Of a stretch of 64,000 nucleotides of DNA, positions 33,600-46,022 are shown in pieces; positions within the stretch are counted from its first letter, which is position 1, and the number at the start of each line of letters is the position of its first letter. The notes under the pieces were generated by a model that was not told the DNA's origin, searched no databases, and saw only the letters and a list, made by a program, of their open reading frames with translations. Position numbers and translations under genes: made by a program. This stretch comes from Methanocaldococcus lauensis (GTDB lineage Archaea > AGJL01 > Methanococci > Methanococcales > Methanocaldococcaceae). The stretch covers positions 639,030 to 703,029 of the forward strand of contig NZ_LR792632.1 in the NCBI RefSeq assembly GCF_902827225.1, written 5' to 3'.

Positions 33600-35036
33600 T
33601 TATTCAAAGAGTTTTAAAACATTTGGAATTTTTTCAATTAAATCTAATGCCGTGTAGTAATAACCTTTTTCCTTTAAAAGTAAATCCCCAGCATAGCCAT
33701 TAATAAAAGCTCCACAACACGCAGAAATAAAAGGCTCATTTGTAGCAAATAATCCTCCAATTAACCCTGCCAATACATCCCCAGAACCCCCAACTGTCAT
33801 TCCTGCATTTCCTGTCTTATTTATTTTTAAATTATTTGAATTAAATATTATGTCATATTTTCCTTTTAATACAATCGTTGATTTTACTTTCTCTATATTA
33901 TTTAAGTCTATTTTCATATATTCAAACTCTTTTTTATGGGGTGTAAATATGTAACTTTCAGAGAATTCAATATTATCATAATCAATAACTTTAATTGCAT
34001 CAGCATCAATTATAACCTTTTTATCATATTTTGATAAAAATTCATTTACAAATGACTTTGTTTTATTGTTATTAGATAAACCACTTCCTAAAACAACGAC
34101 ATCATACTTTTTAGCGATATTTAAAGCATAATCAACATGTTGAGCACTTAAATAGTTATCTTCAACCTTATACATAATAAACTCTGGATGATTTAATTTG
34201 TCTATTACACAATTAACAGAAAGAATCCCCACCAAATCAACAACTTTTAATGCGGCCAATCCAGCCAATATTGGAGCCCCAAAGAAATCTTTACTACCTC
34301 CTATAATTAATACTTTCCCATTCTGTCCTTTGTGGCTATTTTTATCTCTCTTTTTTAATGCTTTTAAGTCACCCCATCCAACTATATACTCTGCCTCTTT
34401 AGGTATTCCTATTTTTTCAACAATTACATTTCCTTTATTTATCGTCTTTCTCTTATGGAATGTTATAGTTAAATCACTTTCCAAGTTTCCAGTTTCTACA
34501 TCAACGCTCACAACAAAAATATTTTTATTTATTTTCTTTAATTCCTTTATTTTATTAACTATTGTCCTATATGGCTCTCTCAACTCTCCTTTAATTCCTG
34601 TTCCTATCATAGCATCTACAATAACAGCCTTTTTCTCCTTTAAACTTTCAAAAATATCCTCAATATCATCAAATCCTCTAATTTCCATAATTTTTATATT
34701 TCCAAACTCTGCCAAATTTTTTAATATTTTAAAGTTCTCTCTTGCCTCATAAGTTTTTATCTCTGATTCTTTTCCAATTAATATAACAATTCCTCTTCCT
34801 AAATGCCTCGCCGCAACAAAGCCATCTCCACCATTATTTCCAGTTCCACATAAAAAAATGTATTCCTCTGCCTCAATATTTTTAATTTTATCATATACTG
34901 CCTTTCCAGCATTTTCCATTAACAGTATCTTTTGAACTCCTAAATACTCTGCATTGTCATCAATAATAGCCATTTCCTTTGGAGTTATAACATCTTTTTC
35001 TTTTATTTTCTCCTTTAAAATGTTAAATATCTCCAT
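33600..35036 (-). CDS. nnrD: Bifunctional NAD(P)HX epimerase/dehydratase
   Basis: A 478-residue fusion that repairs hydrated NAD(P)H. The N-terminal YjeF_N domain (epimerase) shows CGTGNNGGDGFVAARHLG; the C-terminal YjeF_C kinase-like domain (ADP/ATP-dependent dehydratase) shows VLIIGGSKDFFGAPILAGLA, VVLGSGLSNN, VIIDADAIKVI, FTPHKKEFEYM and the final GNAGMTVGGSGDVLAGLIGG with catalytic Asp. The start at 35036 is placed after GGAGAGGATGAAAGTA, since the earlier ATG codons overlap that site. First gene of the operon that continues with PHP and NifH-like genes. Confidence 0.95.
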   Translation of the reverse strand: MEIFNILKEKIKEKDVITPKEMAIIDDNAEYLGVQKILLMENAGKAVYDKIKNIEAEEYIFLCGTGNNGGDGFVAARHLGRGIVILIGKESEIKTYEARENFKILKNLAEFGNIKIMEIRGFDDIEDIFESLKEKKAVIVDAMIGTGIKGELREPYRTIVNKIKELKKINKNIFVVSVDVETGNLESDLTITFHKRKTINKGNVIVEKIGIPKEAEYIVGWGDLKALKKRDKNSHKGQNGKVLIIGGSKDFFGAPILAGLAALKVVDLVGILSVNCVIDKLNHPEFIMYKVEDNYLSAQHVDYALNIAKKYDVVVLGSGLSNNNKTKSFVNEFLSKYDKKVIIDADAIKVIDYDNIEFSESYIFTPHKKEFEYMKIDLNNIEKVKSTIVLKGKYDIIFNSNNLKINKTGNAGMTVGGSGDVLAGLIGGLFATNEPFISACCGAFINGYAGDLLLKEKGYYYTALDLIEKIPNVLKLFE

Positions 35037-35164
35037 TACTTTCATCCTCTCCCACATAGATACTTATTAATATTATGTCATAATTATAATTAATATATCA
35101 TATTGTCAAAGTTGTTATATATAGATTACAGCAACCAATATTTCAATTAAATTAGGGGGTTTTT

Positions 35165-36085
35165 ATGGTAAAGAAACTTAGAAAGAAAGATATAAGGGTT
35201 CCATTAACTGTTCCAGAAAGTGTTAAAAAAGAATATATTAGTAATTATTTAGAATTAACTAAAAAGACAGGAAATGTTATGATATTTGCAGGAGATCAAA
35301 AAATTGAGCATATGAATGATGATTTCTTTGGGGAGGGGATTGCTAAGGAAGATGCATCTCCAGAGCATCTATTTAATATAGCGAGTAAAGGAAAAATTTG
35401 TGCATTTGCTACTCAACTTGGATTAATTGCAAGATACGGAATGGATTATAAAAAAGTTCCATACATTGTAAAGATTAATTCTAAAACGCATCTTGTTAAA
35501 AGTAGAGATCCTATAAGTAAGGCATTAGTAACAGTTAGAGATGTTGTCAATTTTAAAGAAAACTCTGGATTAAATATTTTAGGAGTTGGCTACACTATCT
35601 ACCCAGGAAGTGAATATGAGCATATAATGTTTGAGGAGGCATCTAAAGTTATATTAGAGGCTCATAGGCATGGATTAATTGCCATAATTTGGAGTTATCC
35701 AAGAGGTAAGAATGTTAAAGATGAAAAAGACCCTCATCTAATAGCCGGAGCCGCTGGAATTGCATGTTGCTTAGGAGCAGATTTCGTAAAAGTTAATTAT
35801 CCCCACTGCGAAAATGCCGCTGAAAGATTTAAAGAGGCAGTATTAGCCGCTGGAAGAACAGGAGTTTTATGTGCAGGAGGAAAGAGTGTAGATCCAGAAA
35901 TATTTTTAAAAAGAATTTGGGAGCAAATAAACATTAGTGGAGCAAGAGGAAATGCTACTGGAAGGAATATACATCAAAAACCATTAGATCAGGCAGTAAG
36001 AATGTGTAATGCAATATATGCAATAACTATTGAAGGTAAAAGCGTAGAGGAAGCATTAAAAATATATTATGGAGATAAAAAATAA
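35165..36085 (+). CDS. Class I fructose-bisphosphate aldolase / DKFP-forming type (FbaB/DeoC fold)
   Basis: A 306-residue archaeal class I aldolase. IFAGDQKIEHMNDDFFG is a family signature, VPYIVKINSKTHLVKS and DFVKVNYPHCENAAE contribute the Lys residues typical of the Schiff-base active site, and SGARGNATGRNIHQKPLDQAVRM forms the phosphate site. Methanocaldococcus encodes two close members: one condenses DKFP with aspartate semialdehyde (aromatic pathway), the other is FBP aldolase and also forms 6-deoxy-5-ketofructose-1-phosphate. The IFAGDQKIEH form fits the second, but I cannot be certain. Stop abuts the TrmO stop (36085/36086). Confidence 0.9.
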   Translation: MVKKLRKKDIRVPLTVPESVKKEYISNYLELTKKTGNVMIFAGDQKIEHMNDDFFGEGIAKEDASPEHLFNIASKGKICAFATQLGLIARYGMDYKKVPYIVKINSKTHLVKSRDPISKALVTVRDVVNFKENSGLNILGVGYTIYPGSEYEHIMFEEASKVILEAHRHGLIAIIWSYPRGKNVKDEKDPHLIAGAAGIACCLGADFVKVNYPHCENAAERFKEAVLAAGRTGVLCAGGKSVDPEIFLKRIWEQINISGARGNATGRNIHQKPLDQAVRMCNAIYAITIEGKSVEEALKIYYGDKK

Positions 36086-36463
36086 TTATTTTGGACAGTC
36101 CAACTCTTCTGAAAATATTTTTATGTCAATTATTGGTGTTTTGTCATAAGCATCAATTTTATCAATAATAATTTTATTTTTATTAATTTTGTGGATTTTT
36201 ACTGTGTATTTTCCAATAGGATTAGGTCTATACGGAGAGCGAGTGGCAAACACACCCTTTAATGGATTCTTTAAATTCTTTTTTGGATGAACCTTTAAAA
36301 TTTTTCTTTTTTCCTCATCATCATTTTTGTGAAACCAGAGGAGAATAATAATATAATTTCCTTCTTTTAAACCTTCTAATCCATCAATATATTCATCAAA
36401 TATCTCTAAAATAGTATAATTTTCATTCTGCTTTACGACTCCAATAGGTTTTAAGTAAAACAT
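36086..36463 (-). CDS. TrmO-like tRNA (N6-threonylcarbamoyladenosine-37) methyltransferase
   Basis: A 125-residue beta-barrel protein of the TsaA/TrmO (UPF0066) family. LKPIGVVK at the N-terminus, IILLWFHKND, and the signature GVFATRSPYRPNPIGKYTVK are conserved; the last holds the SAM/tRNA site. DAYDKTPIIDIK closes the domain. Shorter than E. coli TrmO, as usual for archaeal forms. It would methylate t6A37 in tRNA-Thr-like substrates. Its ATG overlaps the tatD-like stop by one base (TAATG), so translation is coupled. Confidence 0.92.
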   Translation of the reverse strand: MFYLKPIGVVKQNENYTILEIFDEYIDGLEGLKEGNYIIILLWFHKNDDEEKRKILKVHPKKNLKNPLKGVFATRSPYRPNPIGKYTVKIHKINKNKIIIDKIDAYDKTPIIDIKIFSEELDCPK

Positions 36464-37203
36464 TATAATCTCCTCTTAAAAAACTTACATGCATTTTTAT
36501 AAATAACTTTTTTTACCTCATCAACATCCATTTCTTTAATTTTACCTATCTCTTCAACAACCAATTTAACATTTTTTGGCTCATTTTTAGCTCCTTTAAT
36601 TGGAGATAAATAAGGGCTGTCAGTTTCAGTTATTAAGTAATCAATGTCTAAATTTTCTACAAGTTTTTTATGATGCTCTGAAAAACATAATAGAGTAGAT
36701 ATTGAAATTAAATTGCCCTCTCTACAAATATTTTTTGCAGTTTCTAAATCTCCACTGTAACAGTGAAACATAATATCAACTTTATCTTTAGCTATATCAA
36801 ATATCTTCCTCTCAAAACCTCTTGCATGAACTACAATTGGTTTGTCAAGCTCTTCTGCTAATGATAAAAATTTTTTAAATATCTCTTCTTGCCTTTCATA
36901 GTTTTCATCTTTAATATCCATCCCAATCTCTCCAACAGCTAAAATCTCATTCTCATTATTTCTAATTAAATTATAAACTTTATTTATTATTTTATTATCT
37001 GCCTTAACCCTTGAAGGATGATAACCTAAAGTTAAATAAATATTATATTTTTTCTTAAATTTTAATGCTCTTAAACATCCTCCTAAGCTTGCTCCACTTG
37101 TTACTATTTTAACATTCTCTTTTTTAGCCCTCTCAATTACTTCATCTCTATTTTTATTAAAATTTTTGTCCTCTATATGACAGTGAGCATCAACATAAAA
37201 CAT
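36463..37203 (-). CDS. TatD-family metal-dependent hydrolase
   Basis: A 246-residue TIM-barrel hydrolase. DAHCHIEDKNFNKNRDEV, LTLGYHPS, AVGEIGMDI, PIVVHARGFERKIF, MFHCYSG and ITETDSPYLSP provide the His/Glu/Asp metal ligands of TatD deoxyribonucleases. The usual Q at IGLD(Y) is replaced by GMDI as in archaeal members. Probable role: nucleic acid repair or turnover. Start follows AAGGTGGTTCT. Coupled with TrmO downstream. Divergent from the DUF362 gene across 44 bp. Confidence 0.92.
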   Translation of the reverse strand: MFYVDAHCHIEDKNFNKNRDEVIERAKKENVKIVTSGASLGGCLRALKFKKKYNIYLTLGYHPSRVKADNKIINKVYNLIRNNENEILAVGEIGMDIKDENYERQEEIFKKFLSLAEELDKPIVVHARGFERKIFDIAKDKVDIMFHCYSGDLETAKNICREGNLISISTLLCFSEHHKKLVENLDIDYLITETDSPYLSPIKGAKNEPKNVKLVVEEIGKIKEMDVDEVKKVIYKNACKFFKRRL

Positions 37204-37247
37204 AGAACCACCTTAATAATAATAAGATAATTTTAATGAGGGATAAT

Positions 37248-39289
<2,042 letters not shown>

Positions 39290-39324
39290 TTAAAGAATTA
39301 TAAATATTTTGGAGGAAAAGTAAT

Positions 39325-39669
39325 ATGGAATTAATTCAAATAGTTGGGATAGTATTTGCATTGTTCGCTTTATCAAGAGTTATATTACAACTAAAAAGAA
39401 GAAATATTAATATCAATGAAGGGCTATTCTGGATTTTCGTTTGGAGTTTTATTATTCTATTGTTAATATATCCAGAATTTTTTGGTTATATTGCAGAGAT
39501 TTTAGGAGTAGGGAGAGGAGTAGATGCTATTATCTATATTTCTATAGTAGTTCTATTTTACCTAATTTATAGAATTTATGCCAAAATTGATAAATTAGAA
39601 AGACAGATAACATACTTAGTTAGAGAAATAGCCATAAGGGATAGATATGAGCCAAAGAGAAGAGATTGA
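39325..39669 (+). CDS. DUF2304-type small membrane protein
   Basis: A 114-residue protein with three hydrophobic segments: LIQIVGIVFALFALSRVIL, LFWIFVWSFIILLLIYPEFF and IIYISIVVLFYLIYRIY, followed by a cytoplasmic helix KIDKLERQITYLVREIAI. This is the DUF2304 layout (often next to dolichol-phosphate glycosyltransferases). No glycosyltransferase is adjacent here. Start follows GGAGGAAAAGTAAT. Its 3' end overlaps the next gene by 23 bp in another frame. Confidence 0.85.
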   Translation: MELIQIVGIVFALFALSRVILQLKRRNININEGLFWIFVWSFIILLLIYPEFFGYIAEILGVGRGVDAIIYISIVVLFYLIYRIYAKIDKLERQITYLVREIAIRDRYEPKRRD

Positions 39670-39877
39670 TTTTAAATTATCGTTAATTTATGACGCTCTA
39701 CCTTATATGGAAAATGTAGATTTCATTAAAAAGTTAATTGAAAGTAGTGATAGTTTAGAAGACCTTGAAAAAAAAGTTAAAGAACTCTTGGAAAAAGAAA
39801 CTGATATTACTAAAAAAACTGATTTAAAAATATTATTAGAAAAAATTGAAGAGTTTAAAAACAAATATCAAAAATAA
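39647..39877 (+). CDS. Small coiled-coil protein overlapping DUF2304 gene
   Basis: A 76-residue highly charged protein (MSQREEIDFKLSLIYDALPY start) with a predicted coiled-coil from KKLIESSDSLEDLEKKVKEL onward. Its start lies 23 bp inside the DUF2304 gene, with no clear Shine-Dalgarno, so it depends on coupling. Codon use is typical of the genome (AAA, GAA rich), supporting a real gene. Unknown function; could act with the membrane protein. Confidence 0.65.
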   Translation: MSQREEIDFKLSLIYDALPYMENVDFIKKLIESSDSLEDLEKKVKELLEKETDITKKTDLKILLEKIEEFKNKYQK

Positions 39878-39881
39878 TTTA

Positions 39882-40646
39882 TTATTTTTTCTTTCTATAA
39901 CCATGCTCAAATTCTTTATCGTAGAGTTTTGAATAAGCATAATATTTAGGATTTAAAACTTCTCCAACGATTATTAAGGCAGTTTTATTAATTCCCTCTT
40001 TTTTTACCTTTTCAGCAATATCTTTTAAAGTTCCTCTAATAATCTTTTCATCCTCCCACGATGCGTGATAAACTACTGCTACAGGAGTATCTTCTTTATA
40101 ACCACCCTCAATTAACTCTTTAACGACTTTATCAATCATTGAAACTCCTAAAAAAATAGCCATCGTTGATTGATGTTTAGCTAAATCTCTAAGTTTTTCT
40201 TTTTCTGGCATTGGGGTTCTTCCTTCTGGTCTTGTAATAATTACAGTTTGAGAAACTTCAGGAAGTGTTAGTTCAACCTTCAATGATGCAGTTGCTGCAA
40301 ATAAGGAACTAACCCCTGGAATTATTTCAACATCTATCCCATATTTTGATAGTTCATCAATCTGCTCCTTTATAGCTCCATAAATAGATGGGTCTCCAGT
40401 ATGCAATCTAACAACTTTTTTTCCTTGTTCAACTGCTTTAACCATTACATTAATAATATTCTCCAAATCCATATTTGCACTATTATATATTTCAGCGTTT
40501 TTTTTATTATATTTTAAAAGTTCTTTATTAACTAATGAGCCAGCATAGATAATAACATCTGCCTCTTCTATGGCCTTTTTACCTTTTACTGTTATCAACT
40601 CTGGGTCTCCTGGACCTGCTCCAACTATAATAACCTTTTTTTCCAT
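39882..40646 (-). CDS. cbiF: Cobalt-precorrin-4 C11-methyltransferase
   Basis: A 254-residue tetrapyrrole methylase (CobM/CbiF). KVIIVGAGPGDPELITVKGK is the SAM-fold N-terminus, YAGSLVN the family-specific variant for C11 methylation, VRLHTGDPSIYGAIKEQID the glycine-rich Asp loop, PGVSSLFAATA and MAIFLGVSMIDKVV follow. It acts in the anaerobic corrinoid pathway, needed for methyl-transferring corrinoid proteins. Start ATG at 40646 follows AGAGGGAAATT. Overlaps nothing; 13 bp before the DUF2207 gene stop. Confidence 0.95.
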   Translation of the reverse strand: MEKKVIIVGAGPGDPELITVKGKKAIEEADVIIYAGSLVNKELLKYNKKNAEIYNSANMDLENIINVMVKAVEQGKKVVRLHTGDPSIYGAIKEQIDELSKYGIDVEIIPGVSSLFAATASLKVELTLPEVSQTVIITRPEGRTPMPEKEKLRDLAKHQSTMAIFLGVSMIDKVVKELIEGGYKEDTPVAVVYHASWEDEKIIRGTLKDIAEKVKKEGINKTALIIVGEVLNPKYYAYSKLYDKEFEHGYRKKK

Positions 40647-40659
40647 AATTTCCCTCTAT

Positions 40660-42492
40660 TTATCTTGCTCCTCCTCCACCGCCACCAAAACCTCCTCCAG
40701 CTCCAAAGCCACCGCCAAACGAACCAGAAGAGGAACTTGCAATAGTTGTAGTATAAGCACTATTTACAGAATGATACATTGAACCATAGGCAATATAAAC
40801 CGCTGGAGCAATTTCTGTTTCTGGAATATTTATATTTAATGATTTCATTGCCTCTACAACTTTATTCCCCACCCCTAAAGCAGTTCCATATATTAACCAC
40901 TCTTTCCAGATTGAAATATCTTCTGGAGAATACTTTTTAATCATTGCTAAGTCAGATAAAAATTTTTTAAATGCATCCCATTCGAGTTTTTCTTTATAGT
41001 AATTATTTTTCCACCTTCCAAATAGAGATTTTGGCGTAAATAATAGTAATATAGTTTGTATAATTAATATAATTGGTAAGTAAGGAATATCTCTAAATAC
41101 AGGATAATATTTAGAAAACTGCATAGAAATCAAATATAGAACTATTGTTAATAATACAAAAACTCCCAACAATATCCATATTATATCCTTTCCAGAAGTA
41201 TCCAAGAACTGTTTTGTTAAAGTTGATGACAGTGGAGGATTTTTCATAACTCTATTAACATCATTCCATAACATTTTAATTCTATCTTTATCATCTATAT
41301 TCTCTGCTATTTTTTCAATTTCTTTTGGATTGAATATATCATCTTTTGCATATTTAATTAAAAATCCCATAACAACTCTTTCATACTCATCTAAGTCATT
41401 TAAGTTTTTATTTAGAATTTTTATTTTTACATCTTCATCATCTTTCATTATTTTTATGTATCCTCTATTATGCAAATCCAACAATGTAGCATAAAAACCA
41501 TTTTTATCAAAATTACCTACTTCTCCATTAAATATAAGATTAACAACCCACGGCTTTCTATTTTTGTTTGGAACATAACTTAAATACTCTGGAACAACAT
41601 AAAATTTCTCCTTTCCATATTTTTGATAGATAATATAGGCGATTAAAGGAAAGGTTAATATTAAAGCAATTAAAAGATATTTTATAACCAGTGATATGTT
41701 GTATATCATTAAATATCTATTATATGCAGATATTGTTTTTTCTTTAACTCCTTCTATATAATTTAAGAATCCATTAACGGAATATGGCTTTAAAAGGAAC
41801 TCAACTTCAATTGGCTCATCTTTTGGGCTACTACCTTCAATTGTATATCCAAAACTTGTTTTATAAACATTGTATGTGGAAGGATAAACAAATAAATTTA
41901 ATATACTTTTATTTTCATCAATTATGTTTATTTTAACATTTTTATATGGTAGATGCTCATCTGCGAGTAGTAAATTTATATGACAAACTTTATTATCTGT
42001 TTCAATTGGAGGATATATGTAAAATTTATACTTTGTTTTATAAATTCCAACACTGTAATAATTAGGGTTGTAAAATCCAACTTCATTTCTAATATAATAT
42101 TCATATACAAGGTTATATAGGTTAGAAATTATCCACCTATCCACATTTCCAAATACAAAAACATCTCTTTTATAATCCACAACATATCCAACCATATTTT
42201 TTGACGATGCTGAAAGATTTAAAACCCTTACATAAGGAATCTCTAAGCTCTCATTATAAGTTAATGGAACTTTCCAATCTCTGTATAGCATTCTATATTT
42301 TCCATTTGACAAAATTTCATAAGTATATTTTTCTTCTAAGGTTAAATTTTTGCTAATATATAGATTTGCCTCATAATTCTTAACATAAACATCAGAATAT
42401 CCCGTTATATTTAAATTAACTAAAAAGACACCTAAAACTCCAACAATAAAAATAACAATACAAAAAATAATCATTTTCTTTTCTTCACTCAT
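40660..42492 (-). CDS. DUF2207 membrane protein with Gly-rich tail
   Basis: A 610-residue membrane protein. One transmembrane segment near the N-terminus ([19 protein letters not shown]) precedes an extracytoplasmic region of about 250 residues, with further helices around residues 270-290 and a pair near 440-490 ([31 protein letters not shown]). The C-terminus ends [21 protein letters not shown], a feature shared with the TPM/DUF2207 membrane proteins often found next to LemA. The extracytoplasmic part begins [20 protein letters not shown]. LemA follows upstream after 23 bp, a familiar pairing. Physiological role unknown, possibly envelope stress. Confidence 0.9.
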   Translation of the reverse strand: MSEEKKMIIFCIVIFIVGVLGVFLVNLNITGYSDVYVKNYEANLYISKNLTLEEKYTYEILSNGKYRMLYRDWKVPLTYNESLEIPYVRVLNLSASSKNMVGYVVDYKRDVFVFGNVDRWIISNLYNLVYEYYIRNEVGFYNPNYYSVGIYKTKYKFYIYPPIETDNKVCHINLLLADEHLPYKNVKINIIDENKSILNLFVYPSTYNVYKTSFGYTIEGSSPKDEPIEVEFLLKPYSVNGFLNYIEGVKEKTISAYNRYLMIYNISLVIKYLLIALILTFPLIAYIIYQKYGKEKFYVVPEYLSYVPNKNRKPWVVNLIFNGEVGNFDKNGFYATLLDLHNRGYIKIMKDDEDVKIKILNKNLNDLDEYERVVMGFLIKYAKDDIFNPKEIEKIAENIDDKDRIKMLWNDVNRVMKNPPLSSTLTKQFLDTSGKDIIWILLGVFVLLTIVLYLISMQFSKYYPVFRDIPYLPIILIIQTILLLFTPKSLFGRWKNNYYKEKLEWDAFKKFLSDLAMIKKYSPEDISIWKEWLIYGTALGVGNKVVEAMKSLNINIPETEIAPAVYIAYGSMYHSVNSAYTTTIASSSSGSFGGGFGAGGGFGGGGGGAR

Positions 42493-42515
42493 AAAAATCC
42501 CCCAAAATTAAAAAT

Positions 42516-43082
42516 TTAAAAGTTAATTTTAGGTCTTTCATATATATCTTCTTCAAACTGTAAGTAATCCATCTTTCTAAATCCAAATATATTTGCCACA
42601 ATATTTGAAGGGAATAAATCAATTTTTGTATTGTATTCTTGAACTATATTGTTGTATGTGTATCTATGTCTTGCAATTTCATCCTCTATCTCTCTTATAG
42701 CATTCATTAGTTCTTTAACTGTCTCAGATGTCTTTAACTCTGGATAGTTTTCTACTGCAACTAAAATATTTCCCAAAATATTTCTTGATTCTCTCTCAAT
42801 ATTTTGAATATCCTCTGTTGTATTTGCCTTCAAAACACTACTCCTTAATTCAGTTATTTTTGTTAATGTCTCCTTCTCAAAGCTTGCATAACTTTTTACA
42901 CTTTCAACGAGTTGGTTAATCATATCCAATCTCTTTTTTAAAGATACCCTTATCTGCCCTAATGTAGCCTCAGCTCCATTTTTTAACGTCTGGAATCTGT
43001 TATATATTAAGATACTATAGATTATTATACCCAAAATAACCAATATTATGATTAAACCAACAACAATTAGTAATAATGACAT
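42516..43082 (-). CDS. lemA: LemA family protein
   Basis: A 188-residue LemA protein: one N-terminal transmembrane segment ([20 protein letters not shown]), then a long helical domain containing [20 protein letters not shown] and the motif [19 protein letters not shown], both characteristic, and [16 protein letters not shown] near the end. Ends near [15 protein letters not shown]. LemA acts in membrane or envelope functions; the archaeal role is unclear. ATG at 43082 follows GGTGAAATTT. First gene of a LemA-DUF2207 unit. Confidence 0.95.
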   Translation of the reverse strand: MSLLLIVVGLIIILVILGIIIYSILIYNRFQTLKNGAEATLGQIRVSLKKRLDMINQLVESVKSYASFEKETLTKITELRSSVLKANTTEDIQNIERESRNILGNILVAVENYPELKTSETVKELMNAIREIEDEIARHRYTYNNIVQEYNTKIDLFPSNIVANIFGFRKMDYLQFEEDIYERPKINF

Positions 43083-43153
43083 AAATTTCACCAAAAAGAT
43101 TTGAATTATTAAATTTTATGTTATTGTTAATATATAAATTTTGTTATAAAAAT

Positions 43154-43720
43154 TTATAAAAATTTATAGCCACAAACTCTACAAAAGTTTTTCAAAATTT
43201 CACTGCCATATTCTGTGTGTGCCACTTCAGGATGAAATTGAACTCCGTAAATTGGTTTTGATTTATGCTTCATTGCCTCAACTTTACATATATCAGAATG
43301 AGCTAAAATTTCAAAATCCTTTGGGATTTTTTTAACGTCATCTTTATGAGATGCCCAAGCATTGAACTCTTTTGGAACATTTTTAAATAAATCATTTTCC
43401 TTATCAACATAAACTTTTGTTAATGCATATTCTTCAGCCTCAGCCCTCCCAACTTCTCCACCATATGCCTTAGCAATTAATTGATGTCCTAAACAGATTC
43501 CTAAAATGGGAAGTTTTGCATTTAACGCTATGTCAATACAATTCTTTGCCTTTTCAATATCTGGCCCTCCACTCAATATAATTCCTTTTATTTCTTTATT
43601 TTGTTCAATCTCCTCTAATGGCGTTGTATTTGGGAGTATTTTTGAGGGTACTCCTATGTATTTTAAACTTCTATGTATTCTATGAACATACTGCCCACCG
43701 TTGTCTAAGATAACAATCAT
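43154..43720 (-). CDS. guaAA: GMP synthase, glutamine amidotransferase subunit
   Basis: A 188-residue class I glutamine amidotransferase. LILSGGPDI-type loop ([14 protein letters not shown]), catalytic Cys in [17 protein letters not shown], and His-Glu in [15 protein letters not shown]. In archaea GMP synthase has separate amidotransferase (this) and ATPase subunits; the ATPase subunit GuaAB is not here. Length equals archaeal homologues. The start at 43720 lies just after TGAGGTGGTATAA. Confidence 0.95.
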   Translation of the reverse strand: MIVILDNGGQYVHRIHRSLKYIGVPSKILPNTTPLEEIEQNKEIKGIILSGGPDIEKAKNCIDIALNAKLPILGICLGHQLIAKAYGGEVGRAEAEEYALTKVYVDKENDLFKNVPKEFNAWASHKDDVKKIPKDFEILAHSDICKVEAMKHKSKPIYGVQFHPEVAHTEYGSEILKNFCRVCGYKFL

Positions 43721-43904
43721 TTATACCACCTCATTATAATAAAAATTTTTATTTGTTTGATATTTATTTGAAGAAGATTTAAATATATCGCCATATTTTT
43801 TGGATATTTAAATCTTGCGTGATGTTTATACTATATTTAATACGTAAAAATATTTAAGTCAAACTATATAAATTATATTACTATAAATTGATGCTAAGGG
43901 ACTC

Positions 43905-44390
43905 TACTTTAATGAATTCAGATGAGATCTTTTAGATTTCATTAGATGGAAAAATTTTGTTGTCTAAATCACAAATTGCAGAACAAGGTTTGAAGACTTG
44001 CAAGCGATTATCAAAGTTAGCCGTGAAGGAAAGGAATTATGTTAATGACTATATTCAGTTGTAAATTTAGCGAAAGAAAAGGATGTTTCAAAGGATTGTT
44101 ATAGGAAATCTGACGAATAATTTTCCAAATATAGACATAGGTAGAAAAAATAACGAAAAATTTCATAAAATTCCGTTCAGAAAACTAATACATAGAGTAA
44201 CTTATAAAGCTGAAGAAGAAGGAATATCAGTGGAGTTGGTGGATGAAAGTTATACATCTCAAAAATGCAGTGTTTGTAAAGTAATAAAGAAATCAAATAG
44301 GAAATACAGAGGTTTATATTTTTGTTCTGTCTGAATGTAAAATGGTTATTAATGCAGATGTTAATGGTGCGAGGAATATATTATTTAGCG
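43905..44390 (+). pseudogene. Broken 3' part of a tnpB (IS605 OrfB) gene
   Basis: Three frames together give SLDGKILLSKSQIAEQG, LSKLAVKERNYVNDYIQ, VNLAKEKDVS, then from 44083 IVIGNLTNNFPN and VDESYTSQKCSVCKVIKKS, and finally ECKMVINADVNGARNILFS. This is the C-terminal half of TnpB with its Cys-x2-Cys zinc ribbon and the RuvC-III motif INADVNGARNIL, whose Asp is intact. Frameshifts are visible near 44058, near 44092, and at 44326-44333, where TCTG is duplicated. The N-terminal half is missing. It is followed by an element end at 44391-44545. Different subtype from the remnant at 7.7 kb. Confidence 0.88.
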
Positions 44391-44545
44391 TAGTCCCAAA
44401 TCCCGAATGGGGATTAAACGAAATCCTTACGGATTTCGTAGCCCTCGCTTCGCTACGGTAAGGATAGTGGGCTTAGCTACCCATAGAGATGAGCTTAAGC
44501 TCCCTCTCCTAAATCCTCCGCTTTAGGTGAAGAGTTGTCATATCA
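44391..44545 (+). mobile_element. Right end of the IS605-like element (omegaRNA-like segment)
   Basis: Directly behind the tnpB remnant, GC-rich DNA carries stable inverted repeats: cgaaatcc-ttac-ggatttcg at 44419-44438, a cgtagc...gctacgg pair around 44436-44457, and gagcttaagctc at 44491-44502. It ends with ctttaggtgaagag at 44523-44536. TnpB elements encode their guide RNA across the 3' end of tnpB and the right end, so this could be a preserved omegaRNA scaffold. The terminal portion resembles the end of repeat copy 2 (24099-24118 on the minus strand). No transposase A (TnpA) gene is seen. Confidence 0.6.
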
Positions 44546-44741
44546 TCAAGCAATCAAATTAATTAATATATACAATAGATTTAAATATAAATATGGAGCT
44601 ACAGTATATAAGTAATTATATATAGCATCACAACCCATACAAATATAATATTATTATACCATACATATTATAATTAATTATATTTACAAAAATAATAATA
44701 AAAATATTAAAAATAATGATTATTCTGATTTGGTGATAATA

Positions 44742-46022
44742 ATGGTTTTTGAAGAATTTTTAGAATTAAATAAAGAAAAAAAATCTTTTGATGAATTTAA
44801 AGAAGAAAAAATCAAAGAAAAACCATTAAGTGAGAATATAATTGAAAGTGATTTAAAAAATAAAGCAACAGTTGCTGAATTAGAGAGTAAAATTTTAAAA
44901 TTAGAATTAGAGAAAAAAGAACTTGAAAGAGAGAATTTACAGTTAATGAAAGAAAATGAAATTTTAAGAAGAGAATTAGACAGAATGAGAGTTCCTCCAT
45001 TAATAGTTGGGACTGTAGTTGATAAAGTTGGAGAGAGAAAGGTAATTGTTAAAAGTTCAACAGGTCCAAGTTTCTTAGTAAATGTTTCACACTTCGTAAA
45101 TCCAGATGATATAACTCCAGGAAAAAGAGTATGTCTAAATCAACAGACATTGACTGTCGTTGATGTTCTTCCAGAAAATAAAGATTACAGAGCAAGGGCT
45201 ATGGAAGTTGATGAAAGACCTAATGTCAAATATGAAGATATTGGAGGTTTAGATAAACAAATACAAGAAGTTAGAGAAGTTGTAGAACTTCCAATGAAAC
45301 ATCCTGAACTATTTGAAAAAGTTGGAATTGAACCACCAAAAGGTATTTTACTTTACGGACCACCTGGAACTGGTAAGACATTATTGGCTAAGGCAGTAGC
45401 AACAGAAACCAATGCAACATTTATAAGAGTTGTTGGCTCTGAATTGGTTAAAAAGTTTATTGGAGAAGGAGCTTCATTAGTTAAAGATATATTCAAATTA
45501 GCAAAAGAGAAGGCACCTTCAATAATATTCATTGATGAAATAGATGCTATCGCCGCAAAGAGAACTGATGCCTTAACTGGTGGAGATAGAGAAGTTCAAA
45601 GAACCTTAATGCAGTTATTGGCAGAGATGGATGGTTTTGACGCAAGAGGAGATGTTAAGATAATAGGAGCTACAAATAGATTGGACATTTTAGACCCAGC
45701 AATATTAAGGCCTGGAAGATTTGATAGAATTATTGAAGTTCCTCCACCAGATGAAAAAGGTAGGTTAGAGATATTGAAGATACACACAAGAAGAATGAAT
45801 TTAGCTAAAGATGTTAATTTAGAGGAGATAGCAAAAATGACAGAAGGATGTGTAGGGGCTGAATTAAAGGCAATTTGTACAGAGGCAGGGATGAATGCTA
45901 TAAGGGAACTTAGAGATTATGTAACTATGGAGGACTTTAAAAAAGCTGTTGAAAAGATTATGGAAAAGAAAAAAGGTAAAGTTCAAGAGGAGCCAAGTCA
46001 TTTATCAGTTCTTTACAGATAA
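44742..46022 (+). CDS. pan: Proteasome-activating nucleotidase
   Basis: A 426-residue AAA+ ATPase that unfolds substrates for the 20S proteasome. Layout: an N-terminal coiled coil (about residues 35-90, [19 protein letters not shown]), an OB domain ([20 protein letters not shown]), then the ATPase domain with Walker [15 protein letters not shown], Walker [12 protein letters not shown], sensor 1 [13 protein letters not shown] and arginine fingers LRPGRFDR. The C-terminus ends SVLYR, the hydrophobic-Tyr-x motif that opens the proteasome gate. ATG at 44742 follows GGTGATAATA; codons before it overlap the ribosome-binding site. Confidence 0.97.
   Translation: MVFEEFLELNKEKKSFDEFKEEKIKEKPLSENIIESDLKNKATVAELESKILKLELEKKELERENLQLMKENEILRRELDRMRVPPLIVGTVVDKVGERKVIVKSSTGPSFLVNVSHFVNPDDITPGKRVCLNQQTLTVVDVLPENKDYRARAMEVDERPNVKYEDIGGLDKQIQEVREVVELPMKHPELFEKVGIEPPKGILLYGPPGTGKTLLAKAVATETNATFIRVVGSELVKKFIGEGASLVKDIFKLAKEKAPSIIFIDEIDAIAAKRTDALTGGDREVQRTLMQLLAEMDGFDARGDVKIIGATNRLDILDPAILRPGRFDRIIEVPPPDEKGRLEILKIHTRRMNLAKDVNLEEIAKMTEGCVGAELKAICTEAGMNAIRELRDYVTMEDFKKAVEKIMEKKKGKVQEEPSHLSVLYR

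Noticed and set aside
44083-44337. 83-residue ORF as an independent small zinc protein
   Set aside because: It continues in other frames on both sides with TnpB motifs; it is a fragment of a frameshifted gene.
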